DNA of 12,933 bases from Actinomycetota bacterium (GTDB taxonomy: Bacteria; Actinomycetota; Acidimicrobiia; Actinomarinales; Actinomarinaceae), in NCBI GenBank assembly GCA_002724835.1, contig PBPX01000023.1, positions 1-12,933 on the forward strand, written 5' to 3'. Made by a program: the position numbers and the translations under genes. This document shows positions 1-7,512 of the stretch, in pieces; the first letter of the stretch is position 1, and the number at the start of each line of letters is the position of its first letter. A model generated the notes under the pieces. The model did no database searches. It was not told the origin of the DNA and saw only the letters and a program-made list of their open reading frames with translations.

Positions 1-737
1 AGCTAGCTTTTATTGCTGGACCCGATAGTGCTGAATACAGAGAGCAGACACTTGAAACAGCAGAAGGTGTAGTAGCTAGTGGTGGAAACGGACTCAGAGG
101 AGGAGCATTTAAGCCTAGGACATCTCCGTATAGCTTTCAGGGCCTTGGAGAAGAAGGCTTAGTAATGTTGAGAGAAGCTGCAGACATTCATAATCTTCCT
201 CTATTTAGTGAAATAATGGATCTTCAGCATTTAGAAATGATGGAAAAATATGTTGATGTATTACAAATAGGTGCACGTAATATGCAGAATTTTAAATTAT
301 TGGAAGCAGTTGGTGAATCTCCTCTTCCTGTTCTTTTAAAGAGAGGTATGAGTGCAACTTTAGAAGAGCTACTACTGGCTTCAGAATATATTCTTGCCAG
401 GGGAAATGAAAATGTGATGTTATGTGAAAGAGGCATTAGAACTTATGAGAATGCAACTAGGAATACATTTGATATAAACGCTATCCCTTATTTGAAAATG
501 AATACACACCTTCCTGTAATTGCTGATCCTAGTCACGCAACAGGAGATCGCACACTTGTGGAGTCAGTTGCCTTAGCAGCCGTTGCAGCGGGGGCTGATG
601 GACTATTGATAGAAATTCATCCAAGACCAGATGAAGCTCTATGTGACGGGCCACAGGCTTTGACACCGGATGAGTTAAAAGTCTTAAGTGGAAAAGTAAG
701 TGAAATAGCAAAAGTAGTTGGGAGATCTTTAAACTAA
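1..737 (+). CDS. aroF: DAHP synthase, type I-beta (AroG/AroF-like), 5'-truncated
   Basis: 3-Deoxy-7-phosphoheptulonate synthase catalyses the first step of the shikimate pathway (PEP + erythrose-4-phosphate). The frame is open from base 3, so the N-terminus lies upstream; 244 residues are visible, matching the whole catalytic barrel of the Thermotoga/Bacillus-type enzyme. Family motifs seen in order are FIAGP, LRGGAFKPRTSPYSFQG, QIGARNMQNF, LLKRG, CERGIRT, ATRNTFD, IADPSH and IEIHPRPDEALCDG. Three of the four metal ligands known for this family are present at the expected spacing: His in DPSH, Glu 26 residues later in IEI, and Asp 11 further in CDG. The fourth, the Cys of the usual GPCSVE, is Asp here (GPDSAE). 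Any N-terminal regulatory domain (ferredoxin-like, or a fused chorismate mutase) is outside the window. The stop is 2 nt before tyrA, so the two are probably translated from one mRNA. Confidence 0.95.
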   Translation, partial: LAFIAGPDSAEYREQTLETAEGVVASGGNGLRGGAFKPRTSPYSFQGLGEEGLVMLREAADIHNLPLFSEIMDLQHLEMMEKYVDVLQIGARNMQNFKLLEAVGESPLPVLLKRGMSATLEELLLASEYILARGNENVMLCERGIRTYENATRNTFDINAIPYLKMNTHLPVIADPSHATGDRTLVESVALAAVAAGADGLLIEIHPRPDEALCDGPQALTPDELKVLSGKVSEIAKVVGRSLN

Positions 738-739
738 CC

Positions 740-1570
740 ATGAAAAATGTTCGAATAATTGGATTAGGTTTAATGGGAACAAACCTTGGAATAAACCTAA
801 CTAGTAAAGGTATTAAAGTTTATGGAGAAGATGTTAATGATTATGCCAATAATCGTGCCAACAAGCTTGGAATAGATATAAACAAAACAGATGAAGAGGT
901 AGATTTAACGATACTTGCAATGCCAGTAAACAAGATCATCTCTTATTTAAAAGAAAATAAAAAAATATCAAACACTAAAGCTTTATTGGATATTGGAGGA
1001 ACTAAACAAGAGATTTGTGACTTGATGGATCAATCAGAGATCCCTTCAATTGGTGGTCATCCTATGTGTGGTTTAGCTGATAATAATTCTTGGGAACCAA
1101 CGCCTGAAATTTATGAAAAAGCAACTTTTTTATTATGTGAAACAGAATCTACTTCTGAAGATTCAAAAACAATAATTAGTAATTTTTTAAAACTACTAAA
1201 TGCAGAAGAGGTGTGGATAGATAGAGAAAGGCATGATGAGATAATTTCAATAACAAGTCACATTCCTCATTTAATAAGCAGTGCTTTGGTAGGAATTGCT
1301 AAGGACGATTATCAAATTAATGAAATTATGGGCATGGCTGCAGGAGGGTTTGACGGCGCAACTAGACTTACTAGAACAAATCCCGAGATGATTATTGATA
1401 TGTATGATACAAACTCAAAAAACATTAATAAGTTTCTAAAAGTTTTTCTGAAGGAAATATCTGAAATAATGGACCTTCAAGAGAGAAAAGAGTTAATAGA
1501 TTATTTAAGTTCATCTGTTGAATGGAGAAGAGCTTTGTCAGAGAAGTTTGGAGAAAGGCCACTAAGTTGA
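740..1570 (+). CDS. tyrA: Prephenate dehydrogenase
   Basis: Oxidatively decarboxylates prephenate to 4-hydroxyphenylpyruvate in tyrosine synthesis (an arogenate substrate cannot be excluded). The protein has 276 residues: an N-terminal Rossmann domain with GLGLMG at residues 8-13 and an acidic Asp31 at the end of the second strand, which favours NAD+. Next come DIGGTK (84-89), HPMCG (107-111), and the catalytic-region SHIPH (173-177), followed by the helical domain with GGFDGATRLT (202-211). There is no ACT and no chorismate mutase domain; the length fits the core enzyme. The position usually occupied by Ser in HPMAGS is Leu112 here. The ATG follows the DAHP synthase stop by 2 nt without a strong Shine-Dalgarno, suggesting translational coupling. 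Its own stop overlaps the preferred TTG start of aroA. Confidence 0.93.
   Translation: MKNVRIIGLGLMGTNLGINLTSKGIKVYGEDVNDYANNRANKLGIDINKTDEEVDLTILAMPVNKIISYLKENKKISNTKALLDIGGTKQEICDLMDQSEIPSIGGHPMCGLADNNSWEPTPEIYEKATFLLCETESTSEDSKTIISNFLKLLNAEEVWIDRERHDEIISITSHIPHLISSALVGIAKDDYQINEIMGMAAGGFDGATRLTRTNPEMIIDMYDTNSKNINKFLKVFLKEISEIMDLQERKELIDYLSSSVEWRRALSEKFGERPLS
1550..1558 (+). promoter_or_regulatory. Ribosome binding site that supports the TTG start of aroA
   Basis: GGAGAAAGG lies 8 nt before the TTG at 1567. This purine run inside the end of tyrA supports TTG 1567 over the ATG at 1522, because translation from TTG yields an N-terminus that begins right at the conserved EPSP synthase first strand. 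The assignment is inference from spacing and homology. Confidence 0.6.
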
Positions 1571-2844
1571 GTTCATTAAAAACTATTTCTGGAGAAGTTA
1601 CTATCTTAGGGGATAAATCAATATCTCATAGGTGTATAATTCTAGGTTCTCTTGCAGAGGGTGAATCTTCTTTTGAGAATATTTTAATTTCAGGAGACAC
1701 AGCTGCAACTATCGAAATTTTTCGATCATTAGGTGTCAAAATTGATTTAATTGATGAAAATATAATCAAAATACATGGCGTAGGTTTAAATGGTTTAGAT
1801 GAACCAGAACATGATTTAGATGCTAAAAGCTCGGGAACTACTGCACGGTTATTAATTGGTTTGCTTTCAAGGCAAAACTTTTCTTCAAGAATGGTTGGGA
1901 GCAATCAGTTGATGAAAAGACCAATGGCTAGAGTCATAGACTTATTTACAGATAATGGAGCAAAAATAGATTCAGATAATGGGAAGTTACCAATTACATT
2001 TACTCCATCATCTTATACATTTAGTAATTTAGATACAAAAGTTCCAAGCGCACAAGTTAAGAGCGCTGCGGTTCTTTCATCGCTATACAATAATGAACCA
2101 ACAATAATTAATGAAGAAACCTTAACTAGAGATCATACGGAAAGAATGCTATTAGAAATGGGTATTGAGCTAGTAAGGCTTGGAAACACAATCACAATAC
2201 CCCCAGTTACAAAATTAAATCCTTTAAATATGAAAGTTCCTTCAGATATTTCATCTGCTGCATTTTTGATTTCTCTAGGAGTTCTAAAAGGAGAGAATCT
2301 GTTATTAAAAAATGTTTTAATTAACGAGAGAAGATTAGGTTTTGTAAAAGTTCTAAAAAGAATGAATGCAAGTATTGAGATACTAAATATTAAAGAAATA
2401 AGTAATGAATTAGTAGGAGATATAAAAGTATCCAAATCCGACCTTGTAGCCACAACAATTGAACCAAAAGAAATATCAGACATTATTGATGAGATACCAA
2501 TTTTAACTTTTATAGCAAGCCAAGCCGAAGGAAAAACAATACTCAAAGGTGCAAACGAGTTAAGAATTAAAGAATCAGATAGATTAGAAAATATGAAGAA
2601 TTTTATTCAAGGCTTAAATGGTGAAATCACTATGCACGAAGATGGCTTTGAAATTAATGGCGTCCAAGATTTAGATGAAGGAAGTGTATCAACAGAAGAT
2701 GATCATCGAGTTGCTATGACGGCTATAATTGCCAACATTGCTCTTGGAAAGAAAATATTACCTGACAACACTGATTGCATTAAAGATTCTTACCCAACTT
2801 TTTTTCTTGATATAGAGAGCATTGGAGGAGTGATTAATGAATAA
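1567..2844 (+). CDS. aroA: 3-phosphoshikimate 1-carboxyvinyltransferase (EPSP synthase)
   Basis: Transfers the enolpyruvyl group of PEP to shikimate-3-phosphate. With the TTG start the protein has 425 residues, the usual family length. The ATG at 1522 would add a 15-residue tail and overlap tyrA by 49 nt. Motifs: GDKSISHR (15-22; Lys and Ser/Arg of the PEP and S3P sites), KSSGTTAR (87-94), KRPMARVIDLF, PSAQVKSA (S3P-binding Ser-x-Gln region), TRDHTE, SDISSAAF, DEIPIL (catalytic Asp region), ELRIKESDR, DDHRVAM, and C-terminal KDSYPTFF. The normally near-invariant Gly-Asn of GNxGT is Lys-Ser here; the Gly-Thr that follows and the Arg are kept. TTG and the tyrA TGA share the tetranucleotide TTGA. 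The 3' end overlaps aroE by 8 nt. Confidence 0.93.
   Translation: MSSLKTISGEVTILGDKSISHRCIILGSLAEGESSFENILISGDTAATIEIFRSLGVKIDLIDENIIKIHGVGLNGLDEPEHDLDAKSSGTTARLLIGLLSRQNFSSRMVGSNQLMKRPMARVIDLFTDNGAKIDSDNGKLPITFTPSSYTFSNLDTKVPSAQVKSAAVLSSLYNNEPTIINEETLTRDHTERMLLEMGIELVRLGNTITIPPVTKLNPLNMKVPSDISSAAFLISLGVLKGENLLLKNVLINERRLGFVKVLKRMNASIEILNIKEISNELVGDIKVSKSDLVATTIEPKEISDIIDEIPILTFIASQAEGKTILKGANELRIKESDRLENMKNFIQGLNGEITMHEDGFEINGVQDLDEGSVSTEDDHRVAMTAIIANIALGKKILPDNTDCIKDSYPTFFLDIESIGGVINE
2824..2830 (+). promoter_or_regulatory. Strong internal Shine-Dalgarno for aroE
   Basis: GGAGGAG sits 6 nt before the aroE ATG at 2837 and inside the last codons of aroA. It is the strongest Shine-Dalgarno seen in the operon and gives aroE independent initiation besides coupling. 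Confidence 0.65.
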
Positions 2845-3625
2845 ATATGGAATCTTAGGTTGGCCATTGGAAAGAAGCTATTCGCCAATAATTCATACTT
2901 TCTTATTAAAACATGCCTCCATTGAAGGTAAGTATGAGTTAATAAGAATGAATGAAATAAATAATAAAAATATAGATCAAATTAATAAAAGTTATTCTGG
3001 ATATAACATAACAATTCCTTACAAAGAAAAGATATTGGAGGTTTGCGAAGAAGCCCACCTTGATGTCCATGTTAAAAAAATTGGTTCTGTAAATACTGTA
3101 AAAAATAAAGATGGAGTAACTTCTTTTTACAATACAGATTATTTAGGTTTCTTAAACTTCCTTGAAATAATTAATTTTAATCCAGAGGGAAGAAAAATTA
3201 TGATTTTAGGTAGTGGTGGAAGTTCAAAATCAATAAATTATGCTCTTAATTTAGTGAAGGGTGAAGCAACAATAATAAGTAGGACAAATAAGGAAGAAAC
3301 TATTTCATATCAAGATCTAAATGAGAGAGCAAATGAAGTTGAAGTAATAATTAATACAACCCCTATTGGAATGCCCCCTTATGAAAATGAGACTTTAGAT
3401 ATTAATGTTGAAAATTTCAATAACCTTGAACTAGTTATGAATATTGGTTATGGGCCAAATAATAATTTTCTTACTTTATTTAATGACAACATCCAAAAAT
3501 TTGACGGTTTGGGTATGTTAATTTGTCAGGCAATAGAATCATTTAATATTTGGACTTCATCAGAGCTAACAGTTACTAGTATTTATGATGAAGTTTTTAA
3601 AGAATTGGAAAAACAACATGATTAG
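2837..3625 (+). CDS. aroE: Shikimate dehydrogenase (NADP+)
   Basis: Reduces 3-dehydroshikimate to shikimate. The protein has 262 residues. The substrate domain shows GWPLERSYSP (8-17; Ser14 and Ser16 are the shikimate carboxylate contacts of the family), NITIPYKEK with catalytic Lys63, GSVNT (83-87), and NTD with catalytic Asp101. The cofactor domain shows the nucleotide loop LGSGGSS (124-130) and an SRT tripeptide (148-150) in place of the common NRT that binds the NADP 2'-phosphate. The C-terminal half carries NTTPIGM (173-179) and the closing helix motif GMLICQAIESFNIWT. It starts within aroA (8-nt overlap, good RBS) and ends within aroC (8-nt overlap). Confidence 0.93.
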   Translation: MNKYGILGWPLERSYSPIIHTFLLKHASIEGKYELIRMNEINNKNIDQINKSYSGYNITIPYKEKILEVCEEAHLDVHVKKIGSVNTVKNKDGVTSFYNTDYLGFLNFLEIINFNPEGRKIMILGSGGSSKSINYALNLVKGEATIISRTNKEETISYQDLNERANEVEVIINTTPIGMPPYENETLDINVENFNNLELVMNIGYGPNNNFLTLFNDNIQKFDGLGMLICQAIESFNIWTSSELTVTSIYDEVFKELEKQHD

Positions 3626-4796
3626 ATTTTTAACAGCTGGAGAGAGCCATGGCCCTGAATTAACAGGAATAATTGAGGGTGTTCCTGCAGGATTCACAAT
3701 TAGTAAAGAGTTTATAGATTCTTATTTAAAAAGAAGGCAGAAAGACACTGGTTCTGGTGGTCGAATGAATATTGAAAGCGATGAAGTATTTATATCATCT
3801 GGAGTAGTTAACAATATTTCAACAGGAGCTCCTATTGCTTTAAGAATTAAAAATAAAGATTGGGAAAATTGGAAAGATAAAGATATAGAACCATACGTAG
3901 TGCCTAGACCTGGGCATGCAGATTTAATTGGTACGGCAAAATATGATTTAAATGACATAAGGTTAGTTTTAGAGAGATCAAGTGCTAGAGAGACAGCTAT
4001 GAGGTCTGCAATAGGGGCAATAGCGATGCAGATACTAGAGTCAATGGGAATATCCATATATGGTTATGTTTCATCTATAGGAAAGGTTGATTATAGATAT
4101 TCAAATGATTTTTCATTAGATGAGATGAGAAAATTAACAGATGATTCACCGGTGTCTTGTCCAGATGCTGATAAATCTAACCAAATGGAAAAAGAAATTT
4201 CAGATGCAAGAAAAAAGAAGGACACACTTGGAGGGTCTATAACTACTATTGCTACGGGCGTCCCTCCAACATTAGGAAGTTATGTACATTGGGACAAAAA
4301 ACTAGATGCTAAATTAGCAAGAATCCTTATGTCTATACAAAGCGTCAAGGCTATAGAGGTTGGAGATGGTATTGAATCATCAAAAAATTATGGCACATCA
4401 GTTCAAGATCAGTATGTTTTAAACGAGAAAGAAATAAAAAAAGAATCAAATAATCTTGGAGGTTTTGAAGGAGGTATGACAAATGGTGAAAATATAGAAT
4501 TAACAGCTTATATGAAGCCAATAAGTACTACATTGTCTCCAATAAAAAGTGTGAATCTTGCTGAAAAAGAAGAAACAGAAACAGTTTATGAAAGATCAGA
4601 TACATGCGCAGTCCCAAGAGCAGTACCAATTTTTGAGAGTGCAATGGCCTTAGAAATATTAAATGCTGTTTTAAATAAGACTGGCGGAGACAATAAGAAA
4701 GAAATAATTAAAAATTTTGAAAATATCCCAAATTTAAATATTGATGAATTTGATTTAGATAATAAAGTTTGGAAATTTGGTTATGAATCGGAGTAA
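3618..4796 (+). CDS. aroC: Chorismate synthase
   Basis: Converts EPSP to chorismate using reduced FMN. I start it at the ATG at 3618, giving 392 residues that begin MIRFLTAGESHG like other family members. An upstream ATG at 3585 would add 11 residues encoded entirely inside aroE in another frame. Signatures: GESHG with His11, the RRQ...GGRMNIESDEV block (39-57), RPGHAD with His100, KYDLNDIRLVLERSSARETA, SIQSVKAIEVGDG, NLGGFEGGMTNGE, MKPISTT, and RSDTCAVPRAVP near the C-terminus. Both catalytic histidines of the family are present. It overlaps aroE by 8 nt and aroK by 14 nt. Confidence 0.95.
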   Translation: MIRFLTAGESHGPELTGIIEGVPAGFTISKEFIDSYLKRRQKDTGSGGRMNIESDEVFISSGVVNNISTGAPIALRIKNKDWENWKDKDIEPYVVPRPGHADLIGTAKYDLNDIRLVLERSSARETAMRSAIGAIAMQILESMGISIYGYVSSIGKVDYRYSNDFSLDEMRKLTDDSPVSCPDADKSNQMEKEISDARKKKDTLGGSITTIATGVPPTLGSYVHWDKKLDAKLARILMSIQSVKAIEVGDGIESSKNYGTSVQDQYVLNEKEIKKESNNLGGFEGGMTNGENIELTAYMKPISTTLSPIKSVNLAEKEETETVYERSDTCAVPRAVPIFESAMALEILNAVLNKTGGDNKKEIIKNFENIPNLNIDEFDLDNKVWKFGYESE

Positions 4797-5292
4797 TGTT
4801 TTTTTGGTTGGTTTTATGGGTTCCGGTAAAACAGCAGTTTACAAAGAGATTTCTCCTTTAGTTAAATCAGAAAATTTTGATTTAGATGAGGAAATTATTA
4901 AAAAATATGGAAGTATTGAAACAATATTTGAAAAAGAAGGAGAAGGTCATTTTAGAGCATTAGAACAAAAAAAATTTTCTTCTATTCCAAATAAAAACTG
5001 TTTAGTAGCTTTAGGCGGAGGTTCTGTAGAGAACGATATAATTTTTGAAAAGATTATAAACTCTTCCAATGCTTTTTACTTAATGGATAATATTGAAAAC
5101 TTATGGGACAGAATAAAAGATACAGACAGACCATTAGTTAAAAAAGGCAAGGACGATGTAATAAAACTATTTAATAAAAGAGTGTCATTATATGAAAAAG
5201 TATTAAACAAAATTGATATGTCAAAAACGACAATTAGCGAAGCATCTGAAATAGTTATTGAAAGCACGTGGTTAAAAGATGCAAGAATCTAG
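4783..5292 (+). CDS. aroK: Shikimate kinase
   Basis: Phosphorylates shikimate at O3 with ATP. From the ATG at 4783 the protein has 169 residues. A TTG two codons upstream (4777) is possible but gives an unusual MVM start. The P-loop GFMGSGKT is at 10-17, the shikimate-binding/Mg2+ region FDLDEE has Asp33 and Asp35, FRALE has Arg58, the Gly triad ALGGGS is at 76-81, and the lid carries RPLV (Arg116). An Arg-x-x-x-Tyr pair (RVSLY) follows, as in the family. It overlaps aroC by 14 nt and aroB by 14 nt. In some lineages aroK and aroB are fused; here they are separate frames. Confidence 0.92.
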   Translation: MNRSNVFLVGFMGSGKTAVYKEISPLVKSENFDLDEEIIKKYGSIETIFEKEGEGHFRALEQKKFSSIPNKNCLVALGGGSVENDIIFEKIINSSNAFYLMDNIENLWDRIKDTDRPLVKKGKDDVIKLFNKRVSLYEKVLNKIDMSKTTISEASEIVIESTWLKDARI

Positions 5293-6280
5293 AGTTACTT
5301 ATTTAGAAAGCGTAGATGGGCTCAACTCGTATTTGAGAAAAAACTTTAGTAAAAGTAGCTCAATAATCTTTGTTGACTCAAATGTAAGTTCAGAATATAT
5401 ATTTGATGAAAATTTTAACACTCATGAAATTTTGGTTAATGAAGAAACAAAAAATATTACAACAGTTGAGAAAATTTGGGAAATTATGCACTCGAATTCA
5501 GTAACAAGAAGCACAAATGTAATTTGTATTGGAGGAGGGGTCCTTTGTGATGTAGTGGGATTTGCGACTAGTACTTATAAAAGAGGTGCAAATTTAGTAT
5601 TAATTCCAACCACACTTCTCGCTATGGTTGATGCTTCACATGGTGGAAAAAATGGAGTTAATAATAATTATGGAAAGAATCAAATAGGTACATTTTATTT
5701 ACCTAGCGAGGTTTTAGTTTGTGTTGAATTTTTAAATTCCTTAGATAAAGAAGAAATTAATACTGGTTTAATCGAGGTTATAAAGGCTGGCTTTATTGGA
5801 AATAATAAAATTTTAGAGCTAGTTTATGGAGATGACTCAGTTTATTCCGACAAGAATTTACTTCAACTAGCCATTGATGTTAAAACAAAAATTACAAAGG
5901 AAGATTTAAAAGAATCCAATAAAAGAATGTATTTAAATTTTGGTCATACAATAGGACATTTAATTGAATCAGATTCAAACTATCAAATTTCACATGGTCA
6001 AGCTGTTGGCATTGGAATTTTGATTGCTTTAGAAATTTCAGAAAAAGAATACAATTTAAATCAATCATATAGAAAAAATTACATGACTTTTTTAAATAAC
6101 TCTGGACTTAAAAGTCATTATAAATTTAAAAAAACAAGAAGTGAACTTATCACCATATTAAGTAATGATAAAAAAGTAAATAATGAAAAGATTAATTTTG
6201 TTTTGTTAGAGGAAATAGAAAAACCAATTCTTAAAGAGATAGATATTGAGCAAGCAATGGAATTGATAATAAATGAGTAA
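5279..6280 (+). CDS. aroB: 3-dehydroquinate synthase
   Basis: Cyclises DAHP to 3-dehydroquinate using NAD+ and a divalent metal. The protein has 333 residues. The NAD loop is GGGVLCDVVGF (85-95), followed by YKRG (100-103) and PTTLLAMVDASHGGKNGV (110-127, where SVGGKTG is usual), then GKNQIGTFYLP. The three metal ligands of the family are in place: Glu165 in LIEVIKAG, His223 in LNFGHTIGH, and His239 in SHGQAVGIG. The start lies within the end of aroK (14-nt overlap) with no obvious Shine-Dalgarno. The end overlaps aroQ by 8 nt (ATGAGTAA). Confidence 0.94.
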   Translation: MQESRVTYLESVDGLNSYLRKNFSKSSSIIFVDSNVSSEYIFDENFNTHEILVNEETKNITTVEKIWEIMHSNSVTRSTNVICIGGGVLCDVVGFATSTYKRGANLVLIPTTLLAMVDASHGGKNGVNNNYGKNQIGTFYLPSEVLVCVEFLNSLDKEEINTGLIEVIKAGFIGNNKILELVYGDDSVYSDKNLLQLAIDVKTKITKEDLKESNKRMYLNFGHTIGHLIESDSNYQISHGQAVGIGILIALEISEKEYNLNQSYRKNYMTFLNNSGLKSHYKFKKTRSELITILSNDKKVNNEKINFVLLEEIEKPILKEIDIEQAMELIINE

Positions 6281-6707
6281 AGTAATAATAATTAATGGCC
6301 CAAATTTAAACTTTTTGGGAATAAGAGAAATTGAAAAATATGGAAGCCTATCATATGAAGATTTAAAAAATAAGATCAGTGAACATGCAGAAGGTAAAAA
6401 TAAGATCGAATTTTTTCAATCAAATTATGAAGGAGAGATTGTTACATACATACAGGAAATCAGAAAAGATACTGAGGTTAAGGGTGTTGTAATTAATCCT
6501 GGTGGCTTAACTCATTCAAGTGTTTCTTTAAGAGATGCTCTTTCAATACTAGAAGTGCCAATAATTGAGGTTCATATAACTGATATTGCTAAAAGAGAAT
6601 CATATAGAAGAATAAACTTAATTTCTGACTTATGTACAAAATCAATAGTCGGAAAAGGCATTGAAGGATACATTGAAGGAGTTGATTTCTTAAATGAAAA
6701 AAATTAA
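6273..6707 (+). CDS. aroQ: 3-dehydroquinate dehydratase, type II
   Basis: Dehydrates 3-dehydroquinate to 3-dehydroshikimate. The protein has 144 residues, the usual length of the small type II enzyme, so it is not the type I Schiff-base enzyme. Motifs: NGPNLNFLGIRE (8-19), catalytic Tyr23 in EKYG, QSNYEGE (49-55), NPGGLTHSS (75-83) with catalytic His81, and PIIEVHITDIAKRE (96-109) with His101. Two local departures from the commonest forms are seen: GLTH instead of AYTH or GAYTH, and HITD where HxSN is usual. It overlaps aroB by 8 nt and pheA by 14 nt. Confidence 0.93.
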   Translation: MSKVIIINGPNLNFLGIREIEKYGSLSYEDLKNKISEHAEGKNKIEFFQSNYEGEIVTYIQEIRKDTEVKGVVINPGGLTHSSVSLRDALSILEVPIIEVHITDIAKRESYRRINLISDLCTKSIVGKGIEGYIEGVDFLNEKN

Positions 6708-7512
6708 AAAAATATTTTATCAAGGCTCTGAAGGTTCTTATTCTGAGTCTGTTTTAGAAGCTTGTTTTCAAGAGACCGAATATGTAGCGTGTGAAACTTT
6801 TAAAGAAACATTAGGAAATGTTTCAAGTGATGATTTTGCACTTCTTCCAGTTGAGAATTCATTAGTTGGTACTGTTATAGAGGCGTATGAGAATCTTACT
6901 GAGAGCAATCTTGAAGTATATTTAGAAATTAGAAAGAAAATTAATCACGCCTTAATTGGTCTTCAAGGTGCAAAAATTGAAAATATTACAAAAGTAATTT
7001 CGCATCCACAAGCTTTGCAGCAATGCAGCAACTTTTTAGAAGGCCTAAAAATAGAGAGACAGCCTGTTTTTGACACTGCAGGGAGTGTTATGAGCTTATT
7101 AGATAATGATACTAAAGAAATTGCCGCAATTGCTGGAGAGCATTTTGAAAATGATAAAAGATTTACAATTTTACAAAACAACATATCAAATCATATTGAA
7201 AATTACACTAGATTTTTCTTAGTTGGCAAAGAAAACCCTGAAATGTCTGAAACGAAAGATAAGAGGTCAGCTGTCTTAATAGCTGATGACAAGCCAGGAT
7301 CATTACTACAGGGCTTAAAGATTTTTGAAGAATTAAAACTAAACCTTACAAAGCTTGAATCAAGACCAATACTTGGATCTCCATGGGAGTATAAATTTTA
7401 TATTGATTATCAAAATGAAAGTAATGAAATTGATACTCAACTTGAAGAAGAGTTAAGAAAAGTAACAAAAGAATTTAAAATTCTTGGTAGGTATGGTTCT
7501 ATAGATCTTTAA
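6694..7512 (+). CDS. pheA: Prephenate dehydratase with C-terminal ACT domain
   Basis: Converts prephenate to phenylpyruvate in phenylalanine synthesis. The protein has 272 residues. The catalytic domain shows GSEGSYSE (11-18), LPVENSLVGTV (51-61), SHPQALQQC (103-111), DTAGSV (127-132) and the TRF triad at 172-174. The ACT domain (about 190-270) shows PGSLLQGL and the ESRP motif (222-225) linked to phenylalanine feedback inhibition. There is no chorismate mutase domain at either end. AAGGAG (within 6675-6681) lies about 12 nt before the ATG. The gene ends the operon and its last 14 nt overlap the 3' end of the convergent gene, leaving no room for a private terminator. Confidence 0.94.
   Translation: MKKIKKIFYQGSEGSYSESVLEACFQETEYVACETFKETLGNVSSDDFALLPVENSLVGTVIEAYENLTESNLEVYLEIRKKINHALIGLQGAKIENITKVISHPQALQQCSNFLEGLKIERQPVFDTAGSVMSLLDNDTKEIAAIAGEHFENDKRFTILQNNISNHIENYTRFFLVGKENPEMSETKDKRSAVLIADDKPGSLLQGLKIFEELKLNLTKLESRPILGSPWEYKFYIDYQNESNEIDTQLEEELRKVTKEFKILGRYGSIDL

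Noticed and set aside
1522..1566. ATG 1522 as the aroA start
   Set aside because: It would add 15 residues without family support inside tyrA; the TTG at 1567 has a well-placed purine-rich RBS and gives the normal N-terminus.
2133..2546. Long minus-strand open frame within aroA
   Set aside because: It is an antisense shadow of a well-supported EPSP synthase gene, with no family motif and no promoter or RBS.
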